Part shown: one piece after another, positions 25,013 through 33,898 of the stretch
How positions within the stretch are numbered: the stretch's first letter is position 1
Layout of the letters: each line of letters opens with the position of its first letter
From: Deltaproteobacteria bacterium ADurb.Bin151
GTDB lineage: Bacteria > Desulfobacterota > Syntrophia > Syntrophales > Smithellaceae
Assembly (NCBI GenBank): GCA_002070455.1
Contig: MWDG01000008.1
Coordinates: 1 to 64,000, forward strand
Length of the DNA: 64,000 bases
Direction of reading: 5' to 3'
The notes under the pieces: generated by a model
What the model was told of the DNA's origin: nothing
Databases searched by the model: none
Seen by the model: only the letters and a program-made list of their open reading frames with translations
Position numbers and translations under genes: made by a program

Positions 25013-26290
25013 ATGATTATCGCGGAGAGACGAAAGCAAAAGCGCAGATCAGAGGACATACGCGGTGATGATAATCTGTTTAAGCGCTTTGAGTTTCTGA
25101 TTCAGAACTCCCGGGATATTATTTTAACCGTCCGTCAGCAGGACAGGAAAATACTGGAAGCCAACAAGTCCGCCCTCAAGGCCTATCAATATACAATTAC
25201 TGAATTGAGATCTATGACCATTGATCAGTTGGAAAGTGCTGAGTCGAAGGATCAGGTCAAGTTGCATGCCGGCCCGGATGGCCGGCACGAAATGTTTTTC
25301 GAAACGATCCATGTCAGAAAAAACGGCCAGACGTTTCCCGTGGAAGTCAGCATGCAGAAGACGCTGATGGGAAATGAAAAGATTCTGGTGAGTGTTGTGC
25401 GCGATATATCGAGACTGAACGAGTCTCAGGAATCCATGCAGGAAAGTGAAAGCAACATCAGGGCGCTTTTAAATGCCGTTACGGAGTCCCTGCTCCTTTT
25501 AGATAAGGACGGTACCATCCTTTCGGCAAATGATACTTTTGCCAAGCGCCTGCGAATCGGAATGGATAAAATCATCGGCGCCAATTATTACGATCTGTTG
25601 CCGGCGGACACCGCAAATGAAAGAAGAAGACAGGCGGAAAATGTTATTCAAAACCGGATCCCTGTCCGTTTTGAATATGTTTCTGACAAGCGATGGATCG
25701 ATCAGGTGATTTATCCTGTTTTTGACAGTCTGGGCGAGGTGGTCAGGCTGGCCTTTTTTGGTGCCGATATCTCCCGCCGCCGTGAAATGGAAAGAGAACT
25801 GGAAGCCATGGCCCTCAATGATCAGCTGACCGGTTTGTATAACCGGCGGGGGTTTTTCACGCTGGCAACACGCGAGCTCAAGAGGGCACAGCGTTCTAAA
25901 AAAAACCTGCTGCTCTTCTTTATTGATCTGGACGGCCTTAAGGATATCAACGATCAGTTCGGTCACGAGGAAGGGGATCGGACACTCACGGCTGCCGCCA
26001 AGGTCCTGACGCAGACTTTCCGGATATCCGACATCACTTCCCGTATCGGCGGGGATGAGTTTGCCATTCTCGTTGTAGATGCCGATGAGACTTTAATCGA
26101 AAAACTGCTGCTGCGCCTGTACCGGCTGATCAATAATTTCAATGCCCGGAAAACGCACAAATCAAAACTTGCCCTCAGCATAGGGCATGCCGTCTATGAT
26201 CCGCTGAAACCCTCTACGCTTGATGAGCTCATTTCTCAGGCTGATCAGGGCATGTATAAGATGAAAAAAGTGAAATATCGCCGCCTGTAA
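25013..26290 (+). CDS. PAS-PAS-GGDEF diguanylate cyclase
   Basis: Soluble sensor that makes cyclic di-GMP. From ATG 25013 the protein has about 425 residues: PAS 1 (about 27-132), PAS 2 (about 147-252), then GGDEF. The catalytic motif is intact (RIGGDEFAIL, 346-350) and the inhibitory I-site RxxD (RISD, 337-340) lies five residues before it, so product inhibition is expected. There is no transmembrane segment. The start is uncertain: GGGG lies upstream of ATG 25004 and ATG 25013, and the frame opens at a TTG at 24959. No partner gene is adjacent. Confidence 0.88.
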   Translation: MIIAERRKQKRRSEDIRGDDNLFKRFEFLIQNSRDIILTVRQQDRKILEANKSALKAYQYTITELRSMTIDQLESAESKDQVKLHAGPDGRHEMFFETIHVRKNGQTFPVEVSMQKTLMGNEKILVSVVRDISRLNESQESMQESESNIRALLNAVTESLLLLDKDGTILSANDTFAKRLRIGMDKIIGANYYDLLPADTANERRRQAENVIQNRIPVRFEYVSDKRWIDQVIYPVFDSLGEVVRLAFFGADISRRREMERELEAMALNDQLTGLYNRRGFFTLATRELKRAQRSKKNLLLFFIDLDGLKDINDQFGHEEGDRTLTAAAKVLTQTFRISDITSRIGGDEFAILVVDADETLIEKLLLRLYRLINNFNARKTHKSKLALSIGHAVYDPLKPSTLDELISQADQGMYKMKKVKYRRL

Positions 26291-26649
26291 ATGAGACCGA
26301 TGCTTCCCTGTGGTCGATAAACCTGGAAACGAAATTTTCCGAAAATACAGATACACAATAATGCAGGCCTGCCTGCTGGTGGCGGTCTATTTGACGGTCA
26401 ATCTGCAGATACCGGCACTGGCAGGATGGTTTATCGGAGGACCGGGGAATAAGTCTTGAAGATGTGACCGCGGCAATGACACCAGGTGCCATTGAAGATC
26501 ACCAGCCGAAAGTGCAGCAGGACGCCTTCTTTGAAGACGGAAAATCAGGCGGAGGCGGCGCGGCAAGACATCTTTAGCATGACGGAAGCAGCGCAATGTT
26601 CTCAAACCACCGTGTCTGTCTGATTTCATCATCATGTTTATCGAAAAGC
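26291..26649. other. Intergenic region without a recognised gene
   Basis: 359 bp after the diguanylate cyclase. Short frames exist (for example one containing DRGISLEDVTAAMTPGAIED, near 26430-26575) but have no start with an RBS and no recognised family. It may contain decayed coding sequence. Confidence 0.35.
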
Positions 26650-26686
26650 TTGACAAATCGAAGCTATTTGGTTATATTGCCGAATA
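26650..26686 (+). promoter_or_regulatory. Promoter and candidate ArsR operator for the thioredoxin/permease cluster
   Basis: TTGACA (26650-26655), 17-bp spacer, TATATT (26673-26678). An imperfect inverted repeat, TATTTGG (26665-26671) and CCGAATA (26680-26686), straddles the -10 element, a position suited to repression by the ArsR-type protein encoded 20 bp downstream. Confidence 0.65.
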
Positions 26687-26705
26687 GGAAAGGAGGTAGC
26701 CGAGG

Positions 26706-27038
26706 ATGAAAAAATCAGCCAGGCCAAGATACGAAGCATGGGCAAAAATCATCAAGGCGATGGCGCATCCCAGCCGGCTCTTAATCATCGAAGAACTGCA
26801 AAAACAGGAACGATGCGTGAATGAACTCACCGAAATGGTCGGGGCGGACACCTCCACGGTTTCCAAGCATTTGAGTGTTTTGAAAAATGCCGGTCTGGTG
26901 TCTGACGAAAAAAGGGCAAATTCCATTTACTATTCTTTGCGATGTCCCTGTATGATGGATTTTATCGGCTGCGTGGAAGATGTGCTGTCGGCCAATGCCA
27001 GAGAACAGGCCAAAATAATGAAGACTTGCAGAAAATAG
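26706..27038 (+). CDS. ArsR-family transcriptional regulator
   Basis: A 110-residue winged-helix repressor: KAMAHPSRLLIIEEL, then a recognition helix in GADTSTVSKHLSVLKNAGLV. The classical ELCVCDL metal site is altered to ERCVNEL, leaving one cysteine there; a C-terminal CPCMMDFIGC could instead bind a metal or metalloid. AAAGGAGG precedes the start. It opens a gene cluster with two small thioredoxin-like proteins, a thiol protein and a permease, and probably autoregulates through the palindrome over its promoter. Confidence 0.88.
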   Translation: MKKSARPRYEAWAKIIKAMAHPSRLLIIEELQKQERCVNELTEMVGADTSTVSKHLSVLKNAGLVSDEKRANSIYYSLRCPCMMDFIGCVEDVLSANAREQAKIMKTCRK

Positions 27039-27051
27039 GAGGAGTCAGGAC

Positions 27052-27285
27052 ATGAAAATCGAAATATTGGGAACGGGGTGTGCAAAATGTCAACAGCTCG
27101 AGGAACTGGTACGGAGCCTTGTCGCGGAATCGGGTGTCGAGGCGGATATCTCCAAAGTGCAGGATATCAGTAAAATCTTGTCCTACGGTGTGCTGACAAC
27201 ACCCGGGCTGGTCATTAATGGCGACGTGAAGGTCGCGGGTAAAATCCCGTCAGCCGAACAGATTAAAGGTTGGCTGAAAATTTAA
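27052..27285 (+). CDS. Small thioredoxin-like redox-active disulfide protein
   Basis: A 77-residue glutaredoxin-sized protein with active site GCAKCQQ (C9, C12) and the cis-proline in TTPGLVING. It matches the MTH895-like redox-active disulfide family frequently found beside ArsR regulators and YraQ/ArsP permeases. It lies 13 bp after arsR with GGAGG before its ATG. It could reduce or carry a metalloid or thiol substrate for the permease. Confidence 0.88.
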   Translation: MKIEILGTGCAKCQQLEELVRSLVAESGVEADISKVQDISKILSYGVLTTPGLVINGDVKVAGKIPSAEQIKGWLKI

Positions 27286-27331
27286 TCGATCATACGGATT
27301 TCATATAACTGCCGGGAGGAGCAATACTTGA

Positions 27332-27838
27332 GTGAAGAACAAAATCACACAAATTCGTGTGGAAGGCTATTTAACTGGTGTCATCGGTCTGGAAGAAATC
27401 ATCAAGGCAATTGCCGAACATCCAGGTCAAATGTCTGATTCAGAAATTGCTGCATCGCTTCTCATCCGGATACAGAAACTGAACTATGTTCCCTCAAAAA
27501 GGGAGGAAGCCTATCGCAAAGCTTTGTTGCGTGAATATAAAAAATATATGGGGGATGAGGTGGAGACAGAATCTCCCGGCGATTTACAGGTGGTCGTTCT
27601 TGGCCCCGGCTGTTATCAGTGCACTTCATTGGAAACAGATGTGCGGAATATCATGGCTGAAATGGATCTGGCCGGGGATTTGAGGCATGTCACAGACCCG
27701 AAAGAAATCGCCAGCTATGGGGTTATGGGGGTTCCTGCTTTGATTATCAACAACAAAGTTGTTTCCGCAGGCGTGTTACCGGATAAAAAAATGATTTGTC
27801 AATGGCTTGCAGATGCCAGGAAAACGCTGGGTGAATGA
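27332..27838 (+). CDS. Two-part thioredoxin-like protein
   Basis: 168 residues. The C-terminal half repeats the small thioredoxin fold seen in the preceding gene (GCYQC active site, MGVPALIINN cis-proline loop). The N-terminal 80 residues form a helical domain with no known function (GLEEIIKAIAEHPG, SKREEAYRKALLREY). The start is GTG 27332, ten nt after GGAGGAG. It probably arose by duplication of the upstream gene plus fusion. Confidence 0.78.
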   Translation: MKNKITQIRVEGYLTGVIGLEEIIKAIAEHPGQMSDSEIAASLLIRIQKLNYVPSKREEAYRKALLREYKKYMGDEVETESPGDLQVVVLGPGCYQCTSLETDVRNIMAEMDLAGDLRHVTDPKEIASYGVMGVPALIINNKVVSAGVLPDKKMICQWLADARKTLGE

Positions 27839-28029
27839 TTTTTATAGACTGGTTATATGTTTGTGCTCCATTAATAAAAATGACAAAAAGGTTTATTGAT
27901 GTCGATACAGATTGGTAGAAAATTATCTTTTTTGGACCGTTACCTGACCTTGTGGATTTTTTCGGCAATGGTTGTTATTATTCAGATCCGTCAAAACGCA
28001 TATCATGAAACAAGGAGGTGTTATTATCG

Positions 28030-28647
28030 GTGATAAAAGAAAAAAAGTTGGCTGCCTTCATGGTGTTGTTTCTTATCTTGTCTTCTTCTTTTATTTGTTT
28101 TTTGCCGCCCGCTTATGCGCAGGATTCTGTCCGTGTGATTCCTTCGTTGGGCAAGGGGCCCTATGAAGTCATTATATTTACTGATTATTATTGTCCCCCC
28201 TGCAGGCGCATCGACGCGCAGGCCGAAGGTTTGTTCAAAGAACTGGTGGCGACGAATAAAGTCAAATTGACTTTTGTTGACGTTCCTTTCAATCCTGTTA
28301 CGCCAATCTATGCAAAATATTACCTTTACGCTGTCAACAAGTCTCCCGGGATCAGCAATGTTCTTCATGTTCGCCGTATTCTTTTCGAAGCGGCTCAGAG
28401 CAGGCACATTCAGGATGAGAAGGCTCTCCTTGCCTTCCTTATAGAGAAAAAAGTTGCCTGGAGTCCCATGAATGAAAGGTCCATCTTTCCCCTTTTGAGC
28501 GCCGTGATTAAGGAGCACAAAATTGATGCGACACCCACTTGTGTCATCAAGTATTCCCCTGCGGACGTGAGAAAATATGTTGGTACAGACGAAATCTGGG
28601 ACGGACTGACGAAATTAAAATTATACCTGACGACCGGAAGACGATAG
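28030..28647 (+). CDS. Exported thioredoxin-fold (DsbA/DsbC-like) protein
   Basis: About 205 residues with a signal peptide ending near PPAYAQD, then a thioredoxin strand and active site YYCPPCRR. The second half carries a helical insertion and the cis-proline region ATPTCVIKY, as in DsbA/DsbG-type oxidoreductases. GTG at 28030 is preferred (AAGGAGG at 28012-28018, 11 nt upstream). It would act in the periplasm on the cluster's thiol chemistry. Confidence 0.75.
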   Translation: MIKEKKLAAFMVLFLILSSSFICFLPPAYAQDSVRVIPSLGKGPYEVIIFTDYYCPPCRRIDAQAEGLFKELVATNKVKLTFVDVPFNPVTPIYAKYYLYAVNKSPGISNVLHVRRILFEAAQSRHIQDEKALLAFLIEKKVAWSPMNERSIFPLLSAVIKEHKIDATPTCVIKYSPADVRKYVGTDEIWDGLTKLKLYLTTGRR

Positions 28648-28653
28648 CCAAAG

Positions 28654-28802
28654 CTCAGGACATTTACTGAAGAGCTATAGGTCGAAGTTCCTGATCGACG
28701 AAGTGCCTAAACTGTCTGAAGAATTGCTCAGGGACAAGGCAAAAAATTATTCGGGAAACAAAAAACAAATACGGCGAAAACAGCTATGAAGGAATGGCAT
28801 AA
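28654..28802 (+). pseudogene. Frameshifted fragment between the thiol protein and the permease
   Basis: Two abutting frames look like one coding sequence. A first frame reads KFLIDEVPKLSEELLRDKAK, and after a one-base shift at the A6 run 28741-28746 a second reads IIRETKNKYGENSYEGMA and stops at TAA 28800-28802, overlapping the permease start. Removing one A joins them. There is no start codon with an RBS and no family is recognised. Either a decayed gene end or an indel in the sequence. Confidence 0.4.
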
Positions 28803-29958
28803 ATTACTGTGGATTATCGGTATATTCCTGGGGGCTTATTTCATTCCATGGGAATCCACGCCTATCAGGCAGGCCGGGCTGGAAGCCTTTATGATGCTTC
28901 AGGACTATGCAAGGCAGCATGTGCTCACCTGCCTGATTCCGGCTTTTTTCATCGCCGGTGCAATCAGCGTGTTTGTTTCGCAGGCGGCGGTGTTGAAATA
29001 TTTTGGTGCAAAAGCCAATAAGATCCTGTCTTATTCCGTTGCATCCGTTTCCGGTTCTGTGCTGGCGGTCTGTTCCTGCACGGTGCTGCCTCTTTTCGCG
29101 GGCATCTATACGCGCGGTGCGGGCATTGGCCCCGCGACGGCATTTTTGTATTCCGGTCCCGCCATTAATGTGCTGGCAATTATTCTCACCGCAAAGGTGC
29201 TGGGCTGGCAACTCGGGTTGGCGCGCGCTGTCGGCGCGGTCGCGTTTGCGATCATTACAGGTCTTTTGATGGCGTTTATTTTCCGCAAGGACGACGCCAA
29301 CCGCGAAACGGGCGAAATGTTCCTGCCGGAAGAAGAGGGCATGGGAAGGGCGCTGTGGCAGGATGCCGTTTATATGCTGGTGATGGTGCTGATTCTGGTT
29401 TTCGCCTCTTTTGCAAAACCCGCGGAGAATGATGGCGGTCTCTGGCGTCTGATCTTCAGCGCAAAATGGTTTCTGGTGATTGCACTTCTTGTTATTTTAG
29501 GCATCATGCTCAAAAAGTGGTTTGTCCAAGAAGAGCTCAAAGGTTGGGTACAGGCGACCTGGAACTTTGCCAAGCAAATTTTACCCCTGTTATTCGGTGG
29601 TGTACTTGTGGCGGGGTTTTTACTGGGCCGCCCAGGTTATCCGGCGCTGATTCCCGAATCCTATATTCAGCTGCTGGTCGGGGGTAATTCGCTGGGTGCA
29701 AATTTCTTCGCCTCCATCGTCGGAGCGTTCATGTATTTTGCTACGCTCACCGAAGTGCCGATCCTGCAGGGACTTATCGGTTCCGGTATGGGGCAGGGCC
29801 CGGCGCTGGCCCTTCTGCTTGCTGGACCGGCTTTATCGCTACCGAGCATGATTACGATTGCCAGTGTTATGGGCGCTAAAAAAACCGCTGTTTACTGTGC
29901 CATTGTTATCGTTCTTTCGACTGCAGCCGGTATGGGGTATGGAATGCTTGCAGGTTAG
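28786..29958 (+). CDS. YraQ/ArsP-type permease (DUF318)
   Basis: A 390-residue membrane protein with about 10 hydrophobic helices and the permease signature SVLAVCSCTVLPLFAGIYTRGAGIGPATAFLYSGPAIN. The Cys pair in the CSCTVLPL motif is characteristic of this family, whose studied members export trivalent organoarsenicals or are of unknown substrate. It is the last gene of the ArsR/thioredoxin cluster. The start ATG 28786 has no obvious RBS and lies within a frameshifted fragment, suggesting coupling to that upstream frame. A GC-rich hairpin follows the stop. Confidence 0.88.
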   Translation: MKEWHKLLWIIGIFLGAYFIPWESTPIRQAGLEAFMMLQDYARQHVLTCLIPAFFIAGAISVFVSQAAVLKYFGAKANKILSYSVASVSGSVLAVCSCTVLPLFAGIYTRGAGIGPATAFLYSGPAINVLAIILTAKVLGWQLGLARAVGAVAFAIITGLLMAFIFRKDDANRETGEMFLPEEEGMGRALWQDAVYMLVMVLILVFASFAKPAENDGGLWRLIFSAKWFLVIALLVILGIMLKKWFVQEELKGWVQATWNFAKQILPLLFGGVLVAGFLLGRPGYPALIPESYIQLLVGGNSLGANFFASIVGAFMYFATLTEVPILQGLIGSGMGQGPALALLLAGPALSLPSMITIASVMGAKKTAVYCAIVIVLSTAAGMGYGMLAG

Positions 29959-30084
29959 AAAGGTAACCGGAAACATATTTGTTTAAGATGCAGAATCATG
30001 TTGATTGCATCAAGAATCAATTATTTTGATGCAGCTGTTAATGAATCATTTGAGGTGATTGAAAACAACGCGTTTTTTCCTGAC

Positions 30085-30108
30085 GGCGGCGGAAGAATTT
30101 CCGCCGCC
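30085..30108. other. GC-rich hairpin after the permease gene
   Basis: GGCGGCGGAA (30085-30094) pairs perfectly with TTCCGCCGCC (30099-30108) over a 4-base loop. No T-tract follows on either strand, so it may stabilise the mRNA end or act as an atypical terminator. Confidence 0.45.
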
Positions 30109-30182
30109 CAATGCTAAATGTCAAAATGATTTTTTACACACACCGTGTCCTATCTCGGTTGCTGAATGCAGAAAACTTTGAA

Positions 30183-30389
30183 TTAGGGTGCATATTTGAA
30201 GGACACTCTCAGTTTTACGCGGAATTCGACAACTTTATTTTTCTCAACTCTCATGTCGAGTTCCTTGACTTCCGCAATCCGGATTTCCTTCAGACTCTTC
30301 GCCGCTGTTTCCATTGCCTTTTTTGCCGCATCCTCCCATGACTTTTCACTGCCGCCAATAATCTCGATTACCTTGTAAATGCTGCTCAT
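30183..30389 (-). CDS. Dodecin-family flavin-binding protein
   Basis: A 68-residue dodecin: MSSIYKVIEIIGGSEKSWEDA, then KEIRIAEVKELDMRV and FRVKLRVSF. Dodecins form dodecameric shells that store flavins or CoA. The start at 30389 is chosen because AAAGGAG lies 7 nt upstream; the frame extends further upstream but that part has no homology. It is a single gene. Confidence 0.9.
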   Translation of the reverse strand: MSSIYKVIEIIGGSEKSWEDAAKKAMETAAKSLKEIRIAEVKELDMRVEKNKVVEFRVKLRVSFKYAP

Positions 30390-30852
30390 CATCCTTCTCC
30401 TTTCTTTCAGTCGGTTGAAAAAGCATTCAAATGTTACGAACCGGCTTCGATAAGCCGGTAATCCTGGATAATGCCGGCAATCCCGCAAACAGATTATCGC
30501 AATTCGCTTTTTTTAATGCAGCAGTCTGGTCATTTAAGAACAAGGTTCAGCGTAACCGATAAGATTAGGAATCAAAACAAAATCGAAGTGAGAAAAGTTT
30601 CCAGCTACGAGGCGGATGCTTCTACAAGAGGGCCCGAGGGAGAAGGAAAAGATTAGACAGTGGAAAAATTAACCTGTTTTTTTATAATTATACCTCTTTT
30701 TACGAAGGCGTCAATCGGAGAATGAATAAACTGCTGTCTTTAATGGGATGAGTCTCACAGAGAGAATAATATGAAGATTCCCCTCATGTTTTGGAATTCT
30801 GTAATAAAATGAATACATTGCAGAATTGGCATTTTACTAAATCACGGAGCGG
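30390..30852. other. Intergenic region between dodecin and FmdB-like genes
   Basis: About 460 bp with AT-rich stretches. A plus-strand frame at 30471-30656 has no RBS or family. No promoter pair, RNA element or repeat was recognised with confidence. Confidence 0.35.
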
Positions 30853-31101
30853 TTAATGACCGCAGGAGGAACAGTTAGAAGAGGAACAGGATGAACATGC
30901 TGAACTTGATGGCGAGCTTGCTGAAGCTGAACTGCCCGAACGAAGAGACCCGTATTTGCCTTTGCCGACTTTGGAGACCAGTTTGTGTGTTTTTTTGGAT
31001 TTGCATTTCGGACAAACGGCGTTGGGTTTTTCACTAAGACTCAGCGTAACCACTTCAAACTGCTTTTTGCATTTATCGCATTCAAATTCGTAAATAGGCA
31101 T
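30853..31101 (-). CDS. FmdB-family zinc-ribbon protein
   Basis: An 82-residue protein starting MPIYEFECDKC, with zinc ligands C8, C11, C30 and C33. The tail (about 55-82) is Ser/Cys-rich and ends CSSCGH, with several extra cysteines that could bind another metal. FmdB-like proteins are small putative regulators. It diverges from the Cys/Met PLP enzyme gene. Confidence 0.85.
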   Translation of the reverse strand: MPIYEFECDKCKKQFEVVTLSLSEKPNAVCPKCKSKKTHKLVSKVGKGKYGSLRSGSSASASSPSSSACSSCSSSNCSSCGH

Positions 31102-31201
31102 ATCTGTGCATTCCTTGCTTTTTCTTTCAATCTAAAGATTAAGAAGGAAAATGTCAATACCTGTGGAATGTTTCATCCGGAATTGTTTCTGAAATTGTCC
31201 A

Positions 31202-31230
31202 TTGACATGCAGGAGGGATCTTTCTATACT
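31202..31230 (+). promoter_or_regulatory. Sigma-70 promoter for the Cys/Met PLP enzyme
   Basis: TTGACA (31202-31207), 17-bp spacer, TATACT (31225-31230), about 57 bp before the gene start. Confidence 0.75.
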
Positions 31231-31286
31231 TCAGCGCAATGCAATAAATTATTTCAGAAATTCAATTGTTTTGATGAAAGGACGCC

Positions 31287-32480
31287 ATGAAAGGTAAAGA
31301 TAGAAAACAGGAAAAATCAATATTTACAAAATCCATTCACGCGGGAGAGGACCGTGCACGCTACGCGGATTCAATCACCACGCCTATTGTTCAGTCATCT
31401 ACCTATACCTTCAAGGACAGCAGGGAAATTGAAGCCTATACAAAAAACGCCAAAAAGCGCTATGAATACGGGCGATACGGTAATCCGACGGAGAAAGTGG
31501 CTGAACGCCGCCTGGCGGAGCTCGACGGGGCGGAGGAGGCGCTGATGTTTTCTTCGGGTATGATGGCGATCACCACCACTATTCTGGCGCTGGTCCAGTC
31601 CGGTGATCACATCGTGATTACCGACGACTGTTATGGAAGGACGCTGGAATTCTGCAGAACGTATCTCAAACGGTTCGGCATTGAATGTACCATTGTGCCT
31701 TTCGGGGATTACGAAGCATTTGACGCTTCCATCAAAAAGAATACCCGGTTTATTTTTTCCGAATCACCGACCAATCCCTATCTCAATGTGTTTGACATGG
31801 TAAAATTCAAGCAGATCGGCGAGAAGCACAAGGTCATCACGATCATCGATTCCACTTTCGCGACACCTTATAACCAGAGACCGCTTGAATACGGGATCGA
31901 TCTGGTGATTCACAGCGGCACGAAGTATTTGGGAGGTCACAACGATATTCTGGCAGGTGTGCTTCTGGGCAAAAAAGAGCTGGTGAACAAGGTTCGCGAA
32001 CTGCACAAGTCCATGGGCGGCGTGATTGATGCTCATTGCTGTTACCTGCTGCTGCGCGGGCTGAAGACTTTTCCTCTCCGTGTAAAAACGCAAAACGAAA
32101 ACGCGCTTAAAATTGCCGAATATCTGGAAAATCATCCGAAGATTGAAAGGGCTTATTATCCTTTTCTGAAAAGTCATGCCCATTATAATATTGCAAGGAC
32201 GCAGATGAAAGGCGGTGGCGGCGTTGTCACCTTCACCATCAAGGGTGATCTGGACGCGGCAAAAAGATTTATGGATTCTCTGGAAATGATCTATATCGCT
32301 CCCAGCCTGGGTGGCGTGGAGACCCTGATTACGCATCCGGCCACGGTGACCTATTACCGGTACACCCGGGAACAGCGCTACGAACTGGGAATCGTGGACA
32401 ATCTCTTCCGGTTGGCCGTGGGTATTGAAGATGTTGAAGACATCATTGCCGACTTGGAAAGAGGATTCGCCAAAATATAA
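31287..32480 (+). CDS. Cystathionine gamma-synthase/lyase-type PLP enzyme
   Basis: Trans-sulfuration family enzyme of 397 residues. It has TKSIHAGEDRARYADSITTPI at the N-terminus, YGRYGNPTE, the PLP-contacting SGMMAITTT, the Schiff-base lysine in HSGTKYLGGHNDILAG, and the C-terminal SLGGVETLITHPA. Whether it is a gamma-synthase, gamma-lyase or methionine gamma-lyase cannot be decided by eye. It is monocistronic with a strong promoter and a perfect intrinsic terminator. No SAM riboswitch was seen upstream. Confidence 0.88.
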   Translation: MKGKDRKQEKSIFTKSIHAGEDRARYADSITTPIVQSSTYTFKDSREIEAYTKNAKKRYEYGRYGNPTEKVAERRLAELDGAEEALMFSSGMMAITTTILALVQSGDHIVITDDCYGRTLEFCRTYLKRFGIECTIVPFGDYEAFDASIKKNTRFIFSESPTNPYLNVFDMVKFKQIGEKHKVITIIDSTFATPYNQRPLEYGIDLVIHSGTKYLGGHNDILAGVLLGKKELVNKVRELHKSMGGVIDAHCCYLLLRGLKTFPLRVKTQNENALKIAEYLENHPKIERAYYPFLKSHAHYNIARTQMKGGGGVVTFTIKGDLDAAKRFMDSLEMIYIAPSLGGVETLITHPATVTYYRYTREQRYELGIVDNLFRLAVGIEDVEDIIADLERGFAKI

Positions 32481-32536
32481 ACCGGCACCGCAGACATTCC
32501 TCTTGCTTTCCGGGTGAAGCAAAGAACAAAATCACG

Positions 32537-32567
32537 GGCCGGAAGCCTGCCGGGCTTCCGGCCTTTT
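32537..32567 (+). terminator. Intrinsic terminator after the PLP enzyme
   Basis: GGCCGGAAGC (32537-32546) pairs perfectly with GCTTCCGGCC (32554-32563) over a 7-base loop, followed by TTTT. Confidence 0.8.
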
Positions 32568-32593
32568 CGCTGCATTATCTTTTCGGAGGTTGT

Positions 32594-33898
32594 ATGGCGG
32601 ATGTGGTCGTAATCGGAGCCGGGTATGCCGGAATGAGCGCCGCGGCGCTGCTGGCGCATGCCGGCCGGAAAGTGCTCGTACTCGAGGAGAACGGCATGAT
32701 CGGCGGACGTGCGCACTCGTGCCGGGAAGAGAGTGGTTATATCCGTGAATACGGAGCTCATTCACACAGGCTTGCCAGGAAAGGCATCGCCAACGAGGTT
32801 TTCAAAAGGCTGGGGGAGGAAATCGATTTTCTGCCCCACTCCGAAGACGCTAAACTGATTTTCAAGGGCAGGCTCTGGGAAAGACCTGACGGCGTCAAAG
32901 GATTTCTGAAAACCCCGATGCTGTCATTTGGCGCCAGACTCACACTCCTCGTCCTGTTCATCAAAATCAGGAAGGCCGATCCTGCGGACTGGTACGATAA
33001 AACCCTGCTCGATTTCTACAGAACCTCGCTTCAGCATCCCGAGGTGGAATCATTTCTGCCATTTCTGGGCATGACGGTGATGTGCCCCCAACCCGAAAAG
33101 GTCAGTGCAGGTGAAGTGATTGAGTTTCTTCAGAGGGCGCTCGCGGCAGGTGTCGGTGTCGGTGAACCCCGGAGCGGATCGATCCAGCTGTTTTCCACCC
33201 TGAAACGATACGTTGAACAAAATGGGCGGATTGCGCTGCATGAGAAAGCTGAAAGAATTATCACCGAAAACGGCGCAGTGAAGGCTGTGAAAACAGCCGG
33301 GGCAACCTACACCGCTTCCAGGGTCATTTTTGCCGCCCGGCTGCCGCTGATCCTGGATATCATTGACAATGCGCTGCTGCCCGCCGACCTTGTCCGTTAC
33401 GCGCAAAGAATCGAAAACAGCGCCGGCCTGAGCATTGATTTTATTACAGACGGTCCGGTGAGTGATATTCGCTCCGGAGTTCTGGGAGTGGATGTTCCGG
33501 TATGGGCGCGTTTCCAGTCCAACGCCGACAGTAACTTCACTCCTCAGGGGAAATACCTTTCCACCTGGGGAATCATGCTGCCCTGGGGTTTTGACGGCGA
33601 CAAAAGCATTGTGGCAGCGGCGGAAAAAAGATTAAAAAGTACAATTTCGGCGGTTTTCCCGAATTTTCCTGATCGGGTGATCGAGGAAAGAAAAACTGTT
33701 GCTTCCGTGATGAACGGTACTGTTCTGACCCCGGCGCAGTCAAGGCCTCGCCGTCCCGATATTCCATGCCCGACTGTTCAAGGCCTTTATTTTGTAGGCG
33801 ACACGGTCCGGGGTGACGGCTGTTCCGGCGACATCAGCTTTTCATCAGCGATGAAAGCCGTTGATCTCATTCTGGGCGAAGGAGATACGGGGACGTGA
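32594..33898 (+). CDS. FAD-dependent oxidoreductase, phytoene-desaturase-like
   Basis: A 434-residue flavoprotein with the dinucleotide-binding signature VVVIGAGYAGMSAAALLAHAGRKVLVLE at residues 4-31, then IGGRAHS, and a C-terminal GLYFVGDTVRGDGCSGDISFSSA FAD motif. This is the amine-oxidase/carotenoid-desaturase superfamily; substrate unknown. CGGAGG lies 5 nt before the ATG. Its stop overlaps the next gene's GTG start by 4 bp, so a two-gene operon is likely. Confidence 0.87.
   Translation: MADVVVIGAGYAGMSAAALLAHAGRKVLVLEENGMIGGRAHSCREESGYIREYGAHSHRLARKGIANEVFKRLGEEIDFLPHSEDAKLIFKGRLWERPDGVKGFLKTPMLSFGARLTLLVLFIKIRKADPADWYDKTLLDFYRTSLQHPEVESFLPFLGMTVMCPQPEKVSAGEVIEFLQRALAAGVGVGEPRSGSIQLFSTLKRYVEQNGRIALHEKAERIITENGAVKAVKTAGATYTASRVIFAARLPLILDIIDNALLPADLVRYAQRIENSAGLSIDFITDGPVSDIRSGVLGVDVPVWARFQSNADSNFTPQGKYLSTWGIMLPWGFDGDKSIVAAAEKRLKSTISAVFPNFPDRVIEERKTVASVMNGTVLTPAQSRPRRPDIPCPTVQGLYFVGDTVRGDGCSGDISFSSAMKAVDLILGEGDTGT

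Noticed and set aside
26430-26575. Short plus-strand frame containing DVTAAMTPGAIED
   Set aside because: No start with RBS and no recognised family; at best decayed sequence.
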